Below are positions 1-8,762 of a DNA stretch of 64,000 nucleotides, in pieces. Made by a program: the position numbers and the translations under genes. The DNA comes from Streptomyces sp. DT2A-34. Lineage in GTDB: Bacteria; Actinomycetota; Actinomycetes; Streptomycetales; Streptomycetaceae. The stretch covers positions 62,001-126,000 of the forward strand of contig NZ_JASTWJ010000001.1 of NCBI RefSeq assembly GCF_030499515.1, read 5' to 3'. Below the pieces are notes generated by a model. The model did no database searches and had not been told where the DNA came from. It was given only the letters and a program-made list of their open reading frames with translations. The first letter of the stretch is position 1. Each line of letters opens with the position of its first letter.

Positions 1-292
1 GCACGTGCACGTCGGCGACTGAGCTGCTGGACGCTGCCACCCAGGCGTGCGACGCCGCGTTCGACCGGTGCCCGTGCCGCAGACAGCGTCAGGTGGACGG
101 TCTTCTCGGTGAGGGTGAGTTCCCGCAGGGGCCTGCGTTTTGATGCCGTGGTCACCCAGGGGCCGCCGCCCGGGTAGGCAAGATCGGCCAGGAGGGGGAC
201 GCCCTGGCGCTCGCAGATGCGGATGATCCGGTGGGTGCGGGCGGCGGTCAGGTCGTGGGCTCGGCCCGGCAAGGCGGGTGAGAGCCACGCCA
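1..292 (-). pseudogene. IS5-type DDE transposase, C-terminal fragment
   Basis: Read on the minus strand, this stretch encodes the typical C-terminal half of an IS5/DDE_Tnp_4 transposase. Visible pieces are WLSPALPGRAHDLTAARTHR, then LLADLAYPGG, then the helix around ARAPVERGVARL that carries the late catalytic Glu region. The N-terminal half is missing: at about 295 it abuts a plus-strand transposase fragment, so two elements have been joined head to head. The 3' end runs off the window. It is a remnant with no sign of a complete gene. Confidence 0.65.
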
Positions 293-433
293 CGGCATGA
301 ACATCCAGGTCCTCACCGACCCGTTCGGACGGCTGCTCTGGGCTCACCGGCTCTGCCCGGCTCGACTGACGGCCTGACCGCCACGCGACAGCACGGGATC
401 ATCGAAGCCCTCGCCGGTACGGGCTCACATTGC
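293..433 (+). pseudogene. transposase fragment, frameshifted
   Basis: A short plus-strand piece reads GMNIQVLTDPFGRLLWA, a signature of DDE_Tnp_4 transposases just after the second catalytic Asp. A stop follows, and the same protein resumes in another frame as LTATRQHGIIEALAGTG. It is therefore frameshifted and truncated on both sides. It abuts the oppositely oriented fragment to its left. Confidence 0.6.
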
Positions 434-664
434 GGCGGGTGACGCCGCGATGCAGCACGGCGAGGGTCCTGCTGTTCGAGGTCGCCCTGCTGCAGCAGTG
501 CGTCCCAGCCGCCGAGGATCTCCAGGAACACCTGGCGAACCACGGAGGCTGGCACAACCCAACTGGCGCCGACAGCCCGCTTACTGCTCCTCCACGACCC
601 GGCAGCGTATCCGCACGGCGGCGGTCGTAGACGGACCCCTACGGCAGGCGCAGCAGAATCCGAC

Positions 665-1180
665 TCAACAGTCGAACACCGACCAGCAGATGTCGTTGCG
701 CAACCTCTGGTCATCAAGTACGAGCTCACGGATCGCCTCCGGGAGCTGATCGCGCTGCCACTGGCACTCGAGTCGTCCCGCGGCCTCGCTCTCGCCCTCC
801 GGTGCCGCTGCACGTGCAGCCTTGATCGCGTAGGCGGCCGCGCCGAGCTCGTGCGCGGCGACGTGCGCGACGGCCCCGGCCTGGCCAGCGGCGTACGCGG
901 CATGCCGTGCTGCCCCACTCAGGTCTCTGGCTGCCCCCATCGCATGGCCGCCCGCCGCGCGAGCCTGCATCATCTTGACCTCGCCACGCACCCAGGCCCG
1001 GGCATGCTCGATCGCCTGGCGCGGTCGCGGGTCCCCAGGCTGGGCCGACTCGAAGAGGCCGAGGACGTGCTCTGCACACGAGGCAGCCCATAGAGCGAGC
1101 AGACGGTGATCCGCATCAGTGAGAGTTCCACCACGGCGGATCGTCACGAAGCGAGGGTCCCGGACCTTCGGGAGGATCAT
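665..1180 (-). CDS. Imm5-like putative immunity protein
   Basis: The protein is about 171 aa, alanine-rich and helical. After a short strand (RDPRFVTIRRGGTLTDADHR) it has AALWAASCAEHVLGLFE and a long repeat-like helical body, GAARHAAYAAGQAGAVAHVA. This matches the Imm5-like (putative immunity) family found beside polymorphic toxins, as far as I can judge by eye. I prefer the ATG at 1180 because AGGAGA lies about 11 nt upstream; a GTG at 1189 is the alternative. No toxin gene is adjacent and the flanks are transposase debris and unrelated secreted proteins, so it may be an orphan immunity gene. Cytoplasmic; no signal peptide seen. Confidence 0.6.
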   Translation of the reverse strand: MILPKVRDPRFVTIRRGGTLTDADHRLLALWAASCAEHVLGLFESAQPGDPRPRQAIEHARAWVRGEVKMMQARAAGGHAMGAARDLSGAARHAAYAAGQAGAVAHVAAHELGAAAYAIKAARAAAPEGESEAAGRLECQWQRDQLPEAIRELVLDDQRLRNDICWSVFDC

Positions 1181-1189
1181 GACTTGCAC

Positions 1190-1517
1190 TCTCTCCTGCG
1201 CACATCGGCGCTACTGGCTGCGGTGTGCCCCGGTGGCCAGTCAGCCGCCTGGGTCCGGGAATGATCCAGAGTGCTGACCAGTCCCCTCTCGAATACAGCA
1301 GAACCCGAGAACCAAGCCTGCCCCTGGCCCGCACCCGGTGCGTTGTCAATGGTGGCAGGCAGGATGGCGGTCATGACAACACCAGCTGCGCAGATCCCGG
1401 GCCTGCTCGATCACCAGCGCCCCGAGCGCGGCGTCGGTCACCGTTCCGGGAACTGGTGAGCCTCCATCAGGTGCTCTGCTGCCCTACGCGCGCTGGCGGC
1501 GTGGACAGACCTTGCCA
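1190..1517. other. intergenic, no gene seen
   Basis: No reading frame here has family resemblance or convincing coding character on either strand. The stretch includes the 5' region of the Imm5-like gene and the area downstream of the secreted protein that ends at 1560. Confidence 0.4.
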
Positions 1518-1544
1518 TGGCCGGCCCTCAGAAGGGCCCGGCCA
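1518..1544. terminator. GC-rich hairpin, likely terminator
   Basis: TGGCCGG-CCCT and AGGGCCCGGCCA form a stem with a single bulged base around a CAGA loop. It lies just past the stop codon of the minus-strand secreted protein gene. Confidence 0.55.
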
Positions 1545-1559
1545 CAGCTGCGATATTCG

Positions 1560-2045
1560 TCAGATGTCGCACTTGGCGCTCTTGTACCAGCCGATCCACC
1601 GCTGGTTGAAGTGGGATGACCAGCGGACGCCCTGGGACTGCCCGTTGCCCACCGACACCGTGATCGTGCGGCGCCCGTCAGCCCAGCATGCCTGGATGGT
1701 GTAGTCCGCGCGCCCGCCGTTGGGCATCTCCTTCCAACCGTTGGCTGCGTCCCAGGAGTGGTAGATCTTGCGGTTGGGGGCGATGGCGAATATCTCGTCG
1801 GTCGTCCCGTTGTCGTCCCAGTCCGCGTACGCGGGCGGGTCGTCGCACTTGTAGGAGAACGAATACCCCCACTTCTTCACCGTGCACGCGGCGGCCCCGA
1901 CGTCGGCGGAGTCCACTGGCGAGCCCTCCTGAACAGTGACTCCAGCGGGCATCGAGGCGCCCGCTCCGGTGGCTCCGCTCAGCGCAAGGCCGCCACCGAG
2001 AGCGGCTGCCGATACGGCAAGAGCAATACGCCTGCGAGCATTCAT
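1560..2045 (-). CDS. small secreted protein, four cysteines
   Basis: This 161-aa protein begins with a classic Sec signal peptide: MNARRR, then a hydrophobic alanine/leucine core to about residue 30. The mature part has four cysteines spaced like two disulfides (around AACTVKK, SYKCDDPP, IQACW and the C-terminal SAKCDI). A single lectin-like or propeller-blade-like stretch, WDDNGTTDEIFAIAPNRKIY followed by HSWDAANGWKEMP, resembles repeated secreted tachylectin/FG-GAP-type modules in Streptomyces. The ATG at 2045 is chosen because it immediately precedes the signal peptide; the frame stays open further upstream without a signal sequence. Function unknown. Confidence 0.75.
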   Translation of the reverse strand: MNARRRIALAVSAAALGGGLALSGATGAGASMPAGVTVQEGSPVDSADVGAAACTVKKWGYSFSYKCDDPPAYADWDDNGTTDEIFAIAPNRKIYHSWDAANGWKEMPNGGRADYTIQACWADGRRTITVSVGNGQSQGVRWSSHFNQRWIGWYKSAKCDI

Positions 2046-2847
2046 GAACCAGATTCCTTTCCTGCAGAGTCCGAGGGCGGTGCGGCGTGGATGGCATCGC
2101 CCTTTCGCTCCACCGAGGCTGCTTGCCGGAACAGACCTCCAGCAAGGCTCTTCGGCCAGGTGACGCCCACACGGGACGTCAATCCGCTGACCTGCCAGGA
2201 TGCCGCGCCGAGAGGCGCAACGCCGGGACGGGACGGGCGCACGGCTGCTGGCCTGCCGCTCCCCGCCACCCCCCCCCATGGCTCGACGGCGAACCAGCCA
2301 CCCGCGCGCGGTGGCACGCCACGCCGCTGATGGGCGGCTTCGCGATGTGCTCCCCGGTGTTCTTCCTTCTGGGCGTCAACCTGTACTTCACCGGCCAGCC
2401 GGGCAGCGGTGACTGCTCCAAGGGAGCAGGCGCGGCCGCGGCGGCCAGCACGACGCTCCGCCGCTCTTCCGACAACGAGACCGAACTCCGTTCGTCCGGC
2501 TTCCGCCGATGACGCGCTACACCCGCCCGTGCGCAAGTTGAACCAGAGCCCGTTCTCATGAACATCGACTTCGACTCGTACAGGCTGCCGCCCGACGACC
2601 TCCTGAGCGGCCGGGCGGCCGACCTCCACACGAACCCCTCCAGAGGCGGGCGGACGTGGTGTCACCGCAGCGGTTCCAGGGCCCGATTGGCGCCCAGCGG
2701 ACCGGACGCTGCACGGTCCGGCGTTGACGAGTTTGGCGGCCAGTACGTATCGGCCTTTCCCCTTCGGTACAACCGAACACGTATCTGGCGTGTCTCAGAT
2801 CCCACAACGCGCGTAAACGCCACACATGGGCCCAGGGGGGAACCGAG
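2046..2847. other. 800-bp stretch without a supported gene
   Basis: Frames are open on both strands but none shows a recognisable domain or a good start site. A plus-strand segment near 2330 to 2510 has a short hydrophobic run (CSPVFFLLGVNLYFTG) that could be the remnant of a membrane protein. The promoters of the divergent genes at 2045 and 2848 must lie here. Confidence 0.35.
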
Positions 2848-3420
2848 TTGAGGAACATGACACGAACCGCGCTGACCTGCCTGATCGGTGCCGGGATGGT
2901 CACCGCCGTCGGCGGGGCCGCCCAGGCCGCTCCGGCGGCCGAGGGCGGATCCAAGCCGGTCAAGACGATTGAGAAGGGCCACGCCCTGTCCTGCACGGGG
3001 CAGTCCGGAGGGGTCTCCGTCGCGGTGGACCTCTACCAGAACTCCGCGTTCGGCTCGCACGCCAGTCTGTCGGTCGAGACGCCGGACGGGGAGTACGGCG
3101 GCGGTTACGGACCGCAGGACACCCCCCTGTTCACCAACGGGACGATCGCGGCCGACATCCCGGTCAGGGAACTGGACGACACGGCCGAGCCGGTGGGCGA
3201 CGCCGTCATCAGCGGCACCTACGCGGCCGCGGGACGGCCGAAGCCCGTGCATGAGGTCGTCGAGGACCCGGCGGGACACTACGTGATCACCAAGGGCACC
3301 AACACACCGCTGCGGACGGTGGCCACGGTGGATGTACTCGGTGAGAGGCTCCCGCTGTCCTGCTCCACCGCCTTCGCGTTCGACCTCACGGTGTGGCGGC
3401 TGACTCCCGGCCAGGGCTGA
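2848..3420 (+). CDS. secreted protein of unknown function
   Basis: A 190-aa exported protein. The signal peptide (TRTALTCLIGAGMVTAVGG, cleavage near AQA-A at about residue 28) is followed by a mature domain with two cysteines (LSCTGQ and LPLSCST) and strand-rich sequence. Internal aspartate/glycine-rich turns such as ETPDGEYGGGYGPQD may be surface loops. The TTG at 2848 sits seven bases after a GGGGGG ribosome-binding run; the ATG nine bases further in is the alternative. It stands alone with a hairpin terminator behind it. I do not recognise the family. Confidence 0.75.
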   Translation: MRNMTRTALTCLIGAGMVTAVGGAAQAAPAAEGGSKPVKTIEKGHALSCTGQSGGVSVAVDLYQNSAFGSHASLSVETPDGEYGGGYGPQDTPLFTNGTIAADIPVRELDDTAEPVGDAVISGTYAAAGRPKPVHEVVEDPAGHYVITKGTNTPLRTVATVDVLGERLPLSCSTAFAFDLTVWRLTPGQG

Positions 3421-3437
3421 GGAGCGGTTGTGTACGG

Positions 3438-3463
3438 CCGGCCGCCGGTGCAGCGGCGGCCGG
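3438..3463 (+). terminator. perfect 10-bp hairpin
   Basis: CCGGCCGCCG pairs with CGGCGGCCGG around a GTGCAG loop, 17 bases after the stop of the secreted protein gene. No long T-run follows, which is usual for Streptomyces terminators. Confidence 0.7.
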
Positions 3464-3511
3464 TTACGAGCATGATCTGCGTCCAGCGGGCGCATCTTCG
3501 ACGAAGTCGAC

Positions 3512-4155
3512 CTAACCCCCGGCGAGGGCCTCGATCCGCAGGACGGGGCGCTGCTTCTGCCCCTTGGTGAACCAGGCGATCTGGTCATAGAAGTGTTCGG
3601 CGCCCGGCTTGTCGAAGATGGTGCACGGCAGCGACGCGGTCGATGTTGAAGTCGCCGAGGGCGATGAGTTGTGGTCCCAGTCGAACTCGCGCTCCGCCCA
3701 GCTGGCGAGCCATTGGGCGATGGCCTTGAGTGGTGACCAGGGCGAACGTCTGGCCCGGTGAGAGGAAGCTGACCGCATAGGGGGTGCGGGCGAACTGCCG
3801 GTCCAGCGCGCTCGCGCTCACCTCCGCGTCCTGCTCGAGTGGCACCACGAGCTCGCATGCCAGCCCGGACGGCTTCACGCGGCGCGTGTCGAACAGGAAT
3901 GCCGGCCGCTCGTCGTTGCCTGCTTTGCCGAGGGTCACGTCGGTGAGGAGGAACGCCCAGTCCTCGCGGAGGACTTTCAGCAGATAGCGCAGGGCGCGCA
4001 GATTGCCGCGCACCTCCTGTACCGCGACCACGTCGAACGGGCGGATCACCGCGGCGATCGCGTGCAGGTCGGCGAAGTTCCGCTTCCGCGAATCGCCCCC
4101 GAGCCGTGCGTGCGACGACGGTCTTGGGCGGCACCAGGATGTCGGCTTCGGGCAC
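3512..4155 (-). pseudogene. endonuclease/exonuclease/phosphatase family, frameshifted
   Basis: On the minus strand the frame reads an EEP (DNase I-like) core: RPFDVVAVQEVRGNLRAL carries the catalytic Glu of the QEVR motif, then LFDTRRVKPSG. The reading then moves to another frame at about 3740 for LASWAEREFDWDHNS and the tail AEHFYDQIAWF. The N-terminal lead-in at about 4140 is in yet another frame (MPEADILVPPKTVVARTA). At least two frameshifts mean no intact enzyme is made. Neighbours are an IS element and unrelated secreted genes. Confidence 0.6.
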
Positions 4156-4435
4156 ACGATCCTCCTCGACGCGGCAGCAGTCCCTCCTCCCGAGCCTGCA
4201 AGATCACCACAAGCGGGACGAGACCCTTCCCGGTGACAATGAACTGGACGGCATGCCGGTGCATCTGGAAGGAGCACGGGGGACCTTGACGGATGTCCAT
4301 CAGGTGCCATTGCCACATGAGGGTCACCGCTGGACGTGGGCGACACCAGCGGGGCCGCATCATCGCGAGGCATTCTGGCGACGTGCAGAGCGGCTGTCCG
4401 GCTGTTCGCGTCGGGGGGCTACTCGGTGGCACTAG

Positions 4436-5377
4436 GGTCTGTTGCGAAAGTGGATCTTGGTCGTGGATGATTTCGCTCTGTGGGGCGTGGTGATCTGACG
4501 AACGGCCAGTGGGCCCGGCTGGAGCCGTTGTTGCCGCAGGGCATCAAGCCGGGCCGTCCGCCGGTGTGGACACGGCGGCAGCTGATAGACGGCATACGGT
4601 GGCGGACCCGGACCGGTGCTCCGTGGCGTGATGTGCCGGAACGCTACGGGCCCTGGGACCGGGTCTACGACCTGTTCCGGCGCTGGCAGCGGGATGGCAC
4701 CTGGGCGCAGATCGTCACCCGGCTCCAGGCCGAGGCGGACGCGAAGGGCCTGATCACCTGGGACGTGAACGTCGACTCCACCGTCTGCCGGGGCCACCAG
4801 CACGCCGCCGGGGCGTCGAAAAGGGGGACCTGCAAAAGGAGCCGCCCGGCGGCCTCGCCGTCGAGCCGGCCGACCACGGTCTCGGACGCTCCCGGGGCGG
4901 ACTGACCACCAAGATCCATATCGCCGTCGAGCAGGGGGCAGAAGCCGCTGTCTGTGCTGATCAGTGCCAGTCAGCGGGGTGACTCGCCGCAGTTCGAAGC
5001 CGGTCCTGGAGGCGATCCGGGTGCCCCGCCTCGGGCCAGGCCGGCCCCGCAGGCGGCCGGACCGAGTGCGGGCCGACAAGGCGTACGACTCCCGCCGCAA
5101 CCGTGCCTACCTGCGCAGACGCGGCATCAAGGCGACCATCCCGGTCCCCGCGGACCGGGTCCGCAACCGTCAGAAACTCGGCTCCCGAGGCGGCCGGCCG
5201 CCGAAGTTCGACAAGACCGACTACCGCGAACGCCACGCAGTCGAATGCGGGATCAACCGTCTCAAGCGCCACCGGGCCGTGGCCACGAGGTACGACAAGC
5301 TCGCCGTCCGCTACGAGGCGACCGTGCTGGTCGCAGTCCTCAACGAGTGGCTGTGACCAGCACTTTCCCAACAGACC
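4436..5377 (+). mobile_element. IS5-family (IS427-like) insertion sequence, decayed
   Basis: The element begins GGTCTGTTGCGAAAGTG and ends with the inverted copy (GGTCTGTTGGGAAAGTG read inward), 16 of 17 matching. It is flanked on both sides by CTAG (4432-4435 and 5378-5381), fitting the YTAR target duplication of the IS5/IS427 group. Length is 942 bp. To its right lies the tail of another transposase. Confidence 0.85.
4480..5356 (+). pseudogene. IS5-family transposase, three frames
   Basis: The N-terminal third (NGQWARLEPLLPQGIKPGRP through WRTRTGAPWRDVPERYGPWD) carries the helical region before the first Asp (VNVDSTVCRGHQ). Reading shifts at the A4G5 run near 4818, a plausible programmed frameshift site in this group. 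It must shift again at about 4935 and once more near 4996, where one extra base splits QFEA and VLEAIR. The last part ([14 protein letters not shown], then [19 protein letters not shown]) has the second Asp and the Glu. The two later shifts are not typical of the family, so the transposase is probably dead. Confidence 0.75.
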
Positions 5378-5381
5378 CTAG

Positions 5382-5524
5382 GCGCGGGACTGACCGACAA
5401 CGGCACCGACCACCCCACCCACAAGGCCCAAGGCAGCATGATCCGCCGCTCCATCATCTGGCGGAACAAGCACACCGCCGATATTCGCTTGCGCACCATC
5501 GTCACTCGCGCCAACGTCGCCTGA
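5382..5524 (+). pseudogene. IS630-family transposase, C-terminal fragment
   Basis: The frame reads LTDNGTDHPTHKAQGSMIRR, then IIWRNKHTADIRLR and IVTRANVA followed by TGA, the usual C-terminus of IS630-type transposases. Only the tail remains; its left side is cut by the IS5 element. Confidence 0.6.
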
Positions 5525-5545
5525 CACCGCACGAAGGCAGAGAAG

Positions 5546-5983
5546 ATGACCGCACATCCCCACCACGTCGACCACGAACTCATCCAGGCCGCGGCCCATG
5601 TCGCACGCACCCGCTGTCGCGGCGACAGCCACACCATGGCAGCCGCAGCCCGCGCCCGGGAGGGCCGGATCGTCACCGCCGTGAACGCCTACCACTTCAC
5701 CGGAGGGCCCTGCGCCGAACTGGTCCTCATCGGCGCGGCAGCCGCCCAGGGCGTCTACGAACTGGACACCATCGTCGCCGTGGGCGACCGCGACCGCGGG
5801 GTAGTTCCCCCCTGCGGCCGGTGCCGCCAGGTGCTCCTCGACTACTTCCCGGCCCTGAAGGTCATCGTCGGCTCAGACGACCGCATCCGAACCGTCCTGA
5901 TCACCGACTTGCTCCCCGAAAGCTACGTTTGGGCCGACCACCAGCTCGACGCTGAGCAAACCGCGTCACCCAGTCCGAGCTGA
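5546..5983 (+). CDS. blasticidin-S-deaminase-like cytidine deaminase
   Basis: A 145-aa member of the cytidine deaminase fold. The zinc site is intact: NAYHFTGGPCAE supplies Cys56 and the proton-shuttling Glu58, and PPCGRCRQVLLD supplies Cys90 and Cys93. The wording around the first motif (VNAYHFTGGPCAELV), the region VAVGDRDRGVVPPCGRCRQV and the end LLPESYVWAD follow blasticidin S deaminase closely rather than housekeeping cytidine deaminase. The likely reaction is hydrolytic deamination of a cytosine nucleoside, possibly an antibiotic such as blasticidin S. The ATG follows GAAGGCAGAGAAG. It stands alone among transposase fragments, which suggests acquisition by transfer. Substrate is inferred. 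Confidence 0.8.
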   Translation: MTAHPHHVDHELIQAAAHVARTRCRGDSHTMAAAARAREGRIVTAVNAYHFTGGPCAELVLIGAAAAQGVYELDTIVAVGDRDRGVVPPCGRCRQVLLDYFPALKVIVGSDDRIRTVLITDLLPESYVWADHQLDAEQTASPSPS

Positions 5984-6149
5984 CTCCGCCAACCGACAAC
6001 AGGGCGAACGTTGCCTGATGCGGCACTCGTTCGGCAGTCGGCGGGTTGTGGTGGATGCAGGCGGCCCACCGGCCTGTCGACGTCGGGTCGGGGCTGCCCT
6101 TGTTGGCTGCCCCTCCCCCGACGCCACCGGTGAGCACATGGGGGCGACG

Positions 6150-6940
6150 GGATGGCGACCCGAGTCGTGGGTGCCTCGACGTGTCGGGCAGGGTTCGATC
6201 TGGGCCGATGGCTGGCGAATCTGCGCGCCGCTTGCGCGGGCTTGCCGCCTGAGCATGTACGGGTGCTGGCGGAGCTGGACGTTTGGTGGAACCCTCCCTG
6301 GCCCATCAGTTGGCAGCGGACTTGGCACCGGGCCCGTGCTCACACCCTCGCTCACGGCCCCGTCACCGGTGCGGACGAGCTGGTCCGGCTGCCGCGCTGG
6401 CTTGAGCGGTTACTGAGCCACCAGATCACCGAATTCCCCCAGCTGGCCGGAGAACAGCGGCAATTGCTCGCCCAGCTCGGCCTCACACCCACCAAGGTCG
6501 ACCGCTTCCACACCTGGCCCGCGCGGCGCCGCAGCGTCACACACGGCTTGGAGGCTGCTCGCGACTGCGCCGCCCACCACGGCCCCCTGGCCGTCTCCCC
6601 ACTCACCACCCACGACAGGTTCACGCTCGGGAAGTGGCTCAACCAGCAGCGCCACCGCCAGCGCGCCGCCACCCAGCCCACGCGTCTCGGCCGACGACTC
6701 ACTGCCCTGGGCACCTGGTGGATCCGCCCTGGCCACTGGAATGGCAGCGGTACTCCTGGGCCGCCCGCCATCATCTCCACGGCCTGCCCGAAGGCGTGGT
6801 GTGATGGCCCGGCAGACCAGACAAGGACCAAACCCGGCAGTGGCTGCACGAGCAGCAGGCCTCATAGCAGCACCTACACGACAAACAAAGGGAGTTAGAA
6901 GCTGTTGTCTCCGGACTTGAGGACTGCGTTTCCGCTGGTC
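6150..6940 (+). pseudogene. helicase-associated-domain repeat protein, fragment
   Basis: The sequence holds at least three copies of the helicase-associated (HA) repeat seen at the C-terminus of large actinobacterial helicases: FDLGRWLANLRAACAGLPPE with LAELDVWWNPPWP, then LERLLSHQITEFPQLAGEQR with LLAQLGL, then RFTLGKWLNQQRHRQ with RRLTALGTWW. After about 6725 the protein continues in another frame (WPLEWQRYSWAA-like text), so the end is frameshifted. The helicase motor domains are absent. It is a decayed tail, possibly a cargo remnant of a mobile element. Confidence 0.6.
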
Positions 6941-7007
6941 GGGCATAGGGTCGGCGATCCCGTGGGAGTTGTGGCATGTCGTGCTGTCGCTGCCCGGGAG
7001 GTCGTGG

Positions 7008-7559
7008 ATGCCGTCGGTGGTTGGGCTGTTGGAACAGCGTGAGCTGGGTGCTCACCGTCGTGTGGACGAGCTGCGGGAGGAAGCCGACCGTGTCCAGGCC
7101 GAGTTGGCCGTGGCCGAGCAGGAATGGAAGGAGTGGGCCATCGCCTGCTCGCGGGTCGGCGAGGTGCTGGCCCCCGTGGACGAGAGCGGGCAGGACCCCG
7201 CCCGGGCCGAGGGGACCGCGCCGGCCGCCGAGGAGCAGATCGGAAGGACGCCGCAGGTGCCGGAGGCAGCGAAGACGAAGTCGCAGGTTCCGATGTGGCG
7301 TGAGGGGCTGGCCTGGTCGGTGCTGTCGGTGGACTACCAGCGCATCCTTAGTGCGCTCGCGGACCGGGCCCGGCTCCATCAAGGGCCGCTGACCTGCCAG
7401 GAGATGGCCGCAGGGTTCGGTATGGACGTGGTGCCGACGCGGGTGGAGGCGCTGCGGTCGAAGGCGAAGCGCCTGGTCGCGCGCGGCTGGCTGGCCGAGC
7501 AGCAGCCAGGCCGGTTCACGCTGGCTGCGGGCGTGGCCGGGCCAGGCGGCGGGTCATGA
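7008..7559 (+). CDS. coiled-coil/winged-helix protein next to a transposase
   Basis: A 183-aa protein with a charged coiled coil at residues 5-55 (LGAHRRVDELREEADRVQAE), a variable linker, and a C-terminal winged-helix-like domain (DYQRILSALADRARLHQGPL, CQEMAAGFGM, LRSKAKRLVARGWLAE, GRFTLAAG). The tail GPGGGS is typical of a Streptomyces family often found beside IS transposases. The ATG at 7008 has GGGAGGT six bases upstream. Its last 44 bases overlap the 3' end of the convergent transposase gene. DNA binding is inferred from the fold; no function is known to me. Confidence 0.65.
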   Translation: MPSVVGLLEQRELGAHRRVDELREEADRVQAELAVAEQEWKEWAIACSRVGEVLAPVDESGQDPARAEGTAPAAEEQIGRTPQVPEAAKTKSQVPMWREGLAWSVLSVDYQRILSALADRARLHQGPLTCQEMAAGFGMDVVPTRVEALRSKAKRLVARGWLAEQQPGRFTLAAGVAGPGGGS

Positions 7560-8433
7560 GCAGGGTCATCGACCAGTAGACCATCGCCTCGGCGCTGGTG
7601 GTGCGACGCTCGTAGTCGCGTGCCAGGCGGCGGGTGCGCATCAGGTGGGCGAAGAGGCGCTCGACGATCCACCGCTTGGGCAACACCACGAAGCCGCGCA
7701 TGTCGTCGCTGCGTTTGACAATCGCCAGGACCAGGGCGAGCGCGGCCAGGCAGTACCCGACGAGGCTGCCGGTGTAGCCGCCGTCGGCCCAGACCAGCTC
7801 CAACTGGTGGTGCGTGTCGGTGACTTGCTGCAACAGCACCTGGGCGGCGGTGCGGTCGCCGACGTCCGCGGCGGTGACCATCACGCCCAGCAGCAGGCCG
7901 AGGGTATCGACCACGACGTGCCGCTTGCGCCCGTTGATCAGCTTGCCGCCGTCGAAGCCGCGGCTGTCCGACCCGACGACGGCGTCTGCCTTGACCGACT
8001 GCGAGTCGATCACGCCGGCCGACGGCTCCGCATCCCGCCCCAGCCTCTCGCGGATCCTCGCGCGCAACCGGTCGTGGAACTCCTTGACCAGGCCGTGGTC
8101 ACGCCAGCGGCGAAAGAACGCGTATACCCGGTCCCACGGCGGGAAGTCGGCGGGCATCGCCCGCCACTTGATGCCATTGTCGACCAGGTAGCGGATCGCA
8201 TCGAGTATCGCCCGATGGCAGTACGCCTCCGGCTGCCCTCCCCAGCCGCGCATCCAGCCAGGCACCGGCAGCAACGGCCGTACCGCGGCCCACACCGCGT
8301 CCGTCATGTCCGTCGGATAACGCGACTGCCGAAACCCGTTGTCGGCGGCGTTTCCGAACCGGTGAGCCAGACAGTCACACTCCAGCGTGACTGAACTGGA
8401 CTGCGCGCCCATCGACACGGAACACTGCGGCAC
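7516..8433 (-). CDS. IS5-family transposase, intact
   Basis: A complete DDE transposase: N-terminal region with AVWAAVRPLLPVPGWM and ILDAIRYLVDNGIKWRAMPA, first Asp in SAGVIDSQSVKADAVVG, second Asp in ELVWADGGYTG, and Glu in LPKRWIVERLFAHLMR. The open frame starts at 8433 but family members commonly begin near SRYPTDMTD, so the ATG at 8307 is a plausible shorter start (264 aa). No internal stop or frameshift is seen, making it the best candidate for an active transposase in the window. I could not fix the ends of the element; an inverted repeat sits just beyond the 5' end. Confidence 0.8.
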   Translation of the reverse strand: MPQCSVSMGAQSSSVTLECDCLAHRFGNAADNGFRQSRYPTDMTDAVWAAVRPLLPVPGWMRGWGGQPEAYCHRAILDAIRYLVDNGIKWRAMPADFPPWDRVYAFFRRWRDHGLVKEFHDRLRARIRERLGRDAEPSAGVIDSQSVKADAVVGSDSRGFDGGKLINGRKRHVVVDTLGLLLGVMVTAADVGDRTAAQVLLQQVTDTHHQLELVWADGGYTGSLVGYCLAALALVLAIVKRSDDMRGFVVLPKRWIVERLFAHLMRTRRLARDYERRTTSAEAMVYWSMTLLMTRRLARPRPQPA

Positions 8434-8491
8434 CAGGGCCTCCTGATGTTGCTCGGTGATTCGACACCAACGAGCTGTTCAGGAGGCCCTG
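8434..8491. repeat. 13-bp inverted repeat between divergent ORFs
   Basis: CAGGGCCTCCTGA at 8434-8446 is matched perfectly by TCAGGAGGCCCTG at 8479-8491, with a 32-base spacer. The right arm contains AGGAGG, the ribosome-binding site of the short reading frame at 8497. The left arm lies immediately before the transposase start. Confidence 0.75.
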
Positions 8492-8573
8492 CTCGTATGC
8501 GCCGAACACCTCGCGACCACCCAATCGAGACTCCCGTTCGACGGACACCGCTCAAGATCGGAACGACAACAGC
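8483..8573 (+). repeat. 91-bp repeat, copy A
   Basis: This 91-bp stretch aligns without gaps to 10981-11071. The last 58 bases are about 90% identical, and most differences fall at third positions of the frame reading DHPIETPVRRTPLKIGTTTA. Confidence 0.75.
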
Positions 8574-8679
8574 TACTAAGGAAGCCAAGCGTTGTCTCAA
8601 GCGTCGCCTGGCCGACCACGTCTGGCGCGTCATGCTCACCGATGAACAGCGCAACCGCAGGCTGTATCAAGCCGGTTGA
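8497..8679 (+). pseudogene. short ORF, probable IS110-type C-terminal remnant
   Basis: A 60-aa frame begins at ATG 8497 with AGGAGG ten bases upstream. Its first half (DHPIETPVRRTPLKIGTTTA) belongs to the 91-bp repeat. The second half (KEAKRCLKRRLADHVWRVML) looks like the extreme C-terminus of an IS110/IS1111-type transposase. Whether the short peptide is made is unknown. It lies divergent to the IS5-family transposase gene. Confidence 0.4.
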
Positions 8680-8762
8680 CAGATACAGAGCCACCCCGGG
8701 TCTGATGGAGGCTCCGGCCTGCCCCGCGTTGGGTGGATGCTCACGGGGGCTTCGCCAAGGCG

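Noticed and set aside
2662..4155. 497-codon minus-strand frame across the secreted protein gene
   Set aside because: It crosses a plus-strand gene with a clear signal peptide and has no family. Only its first residues coincide with the broken EEP-family gene.
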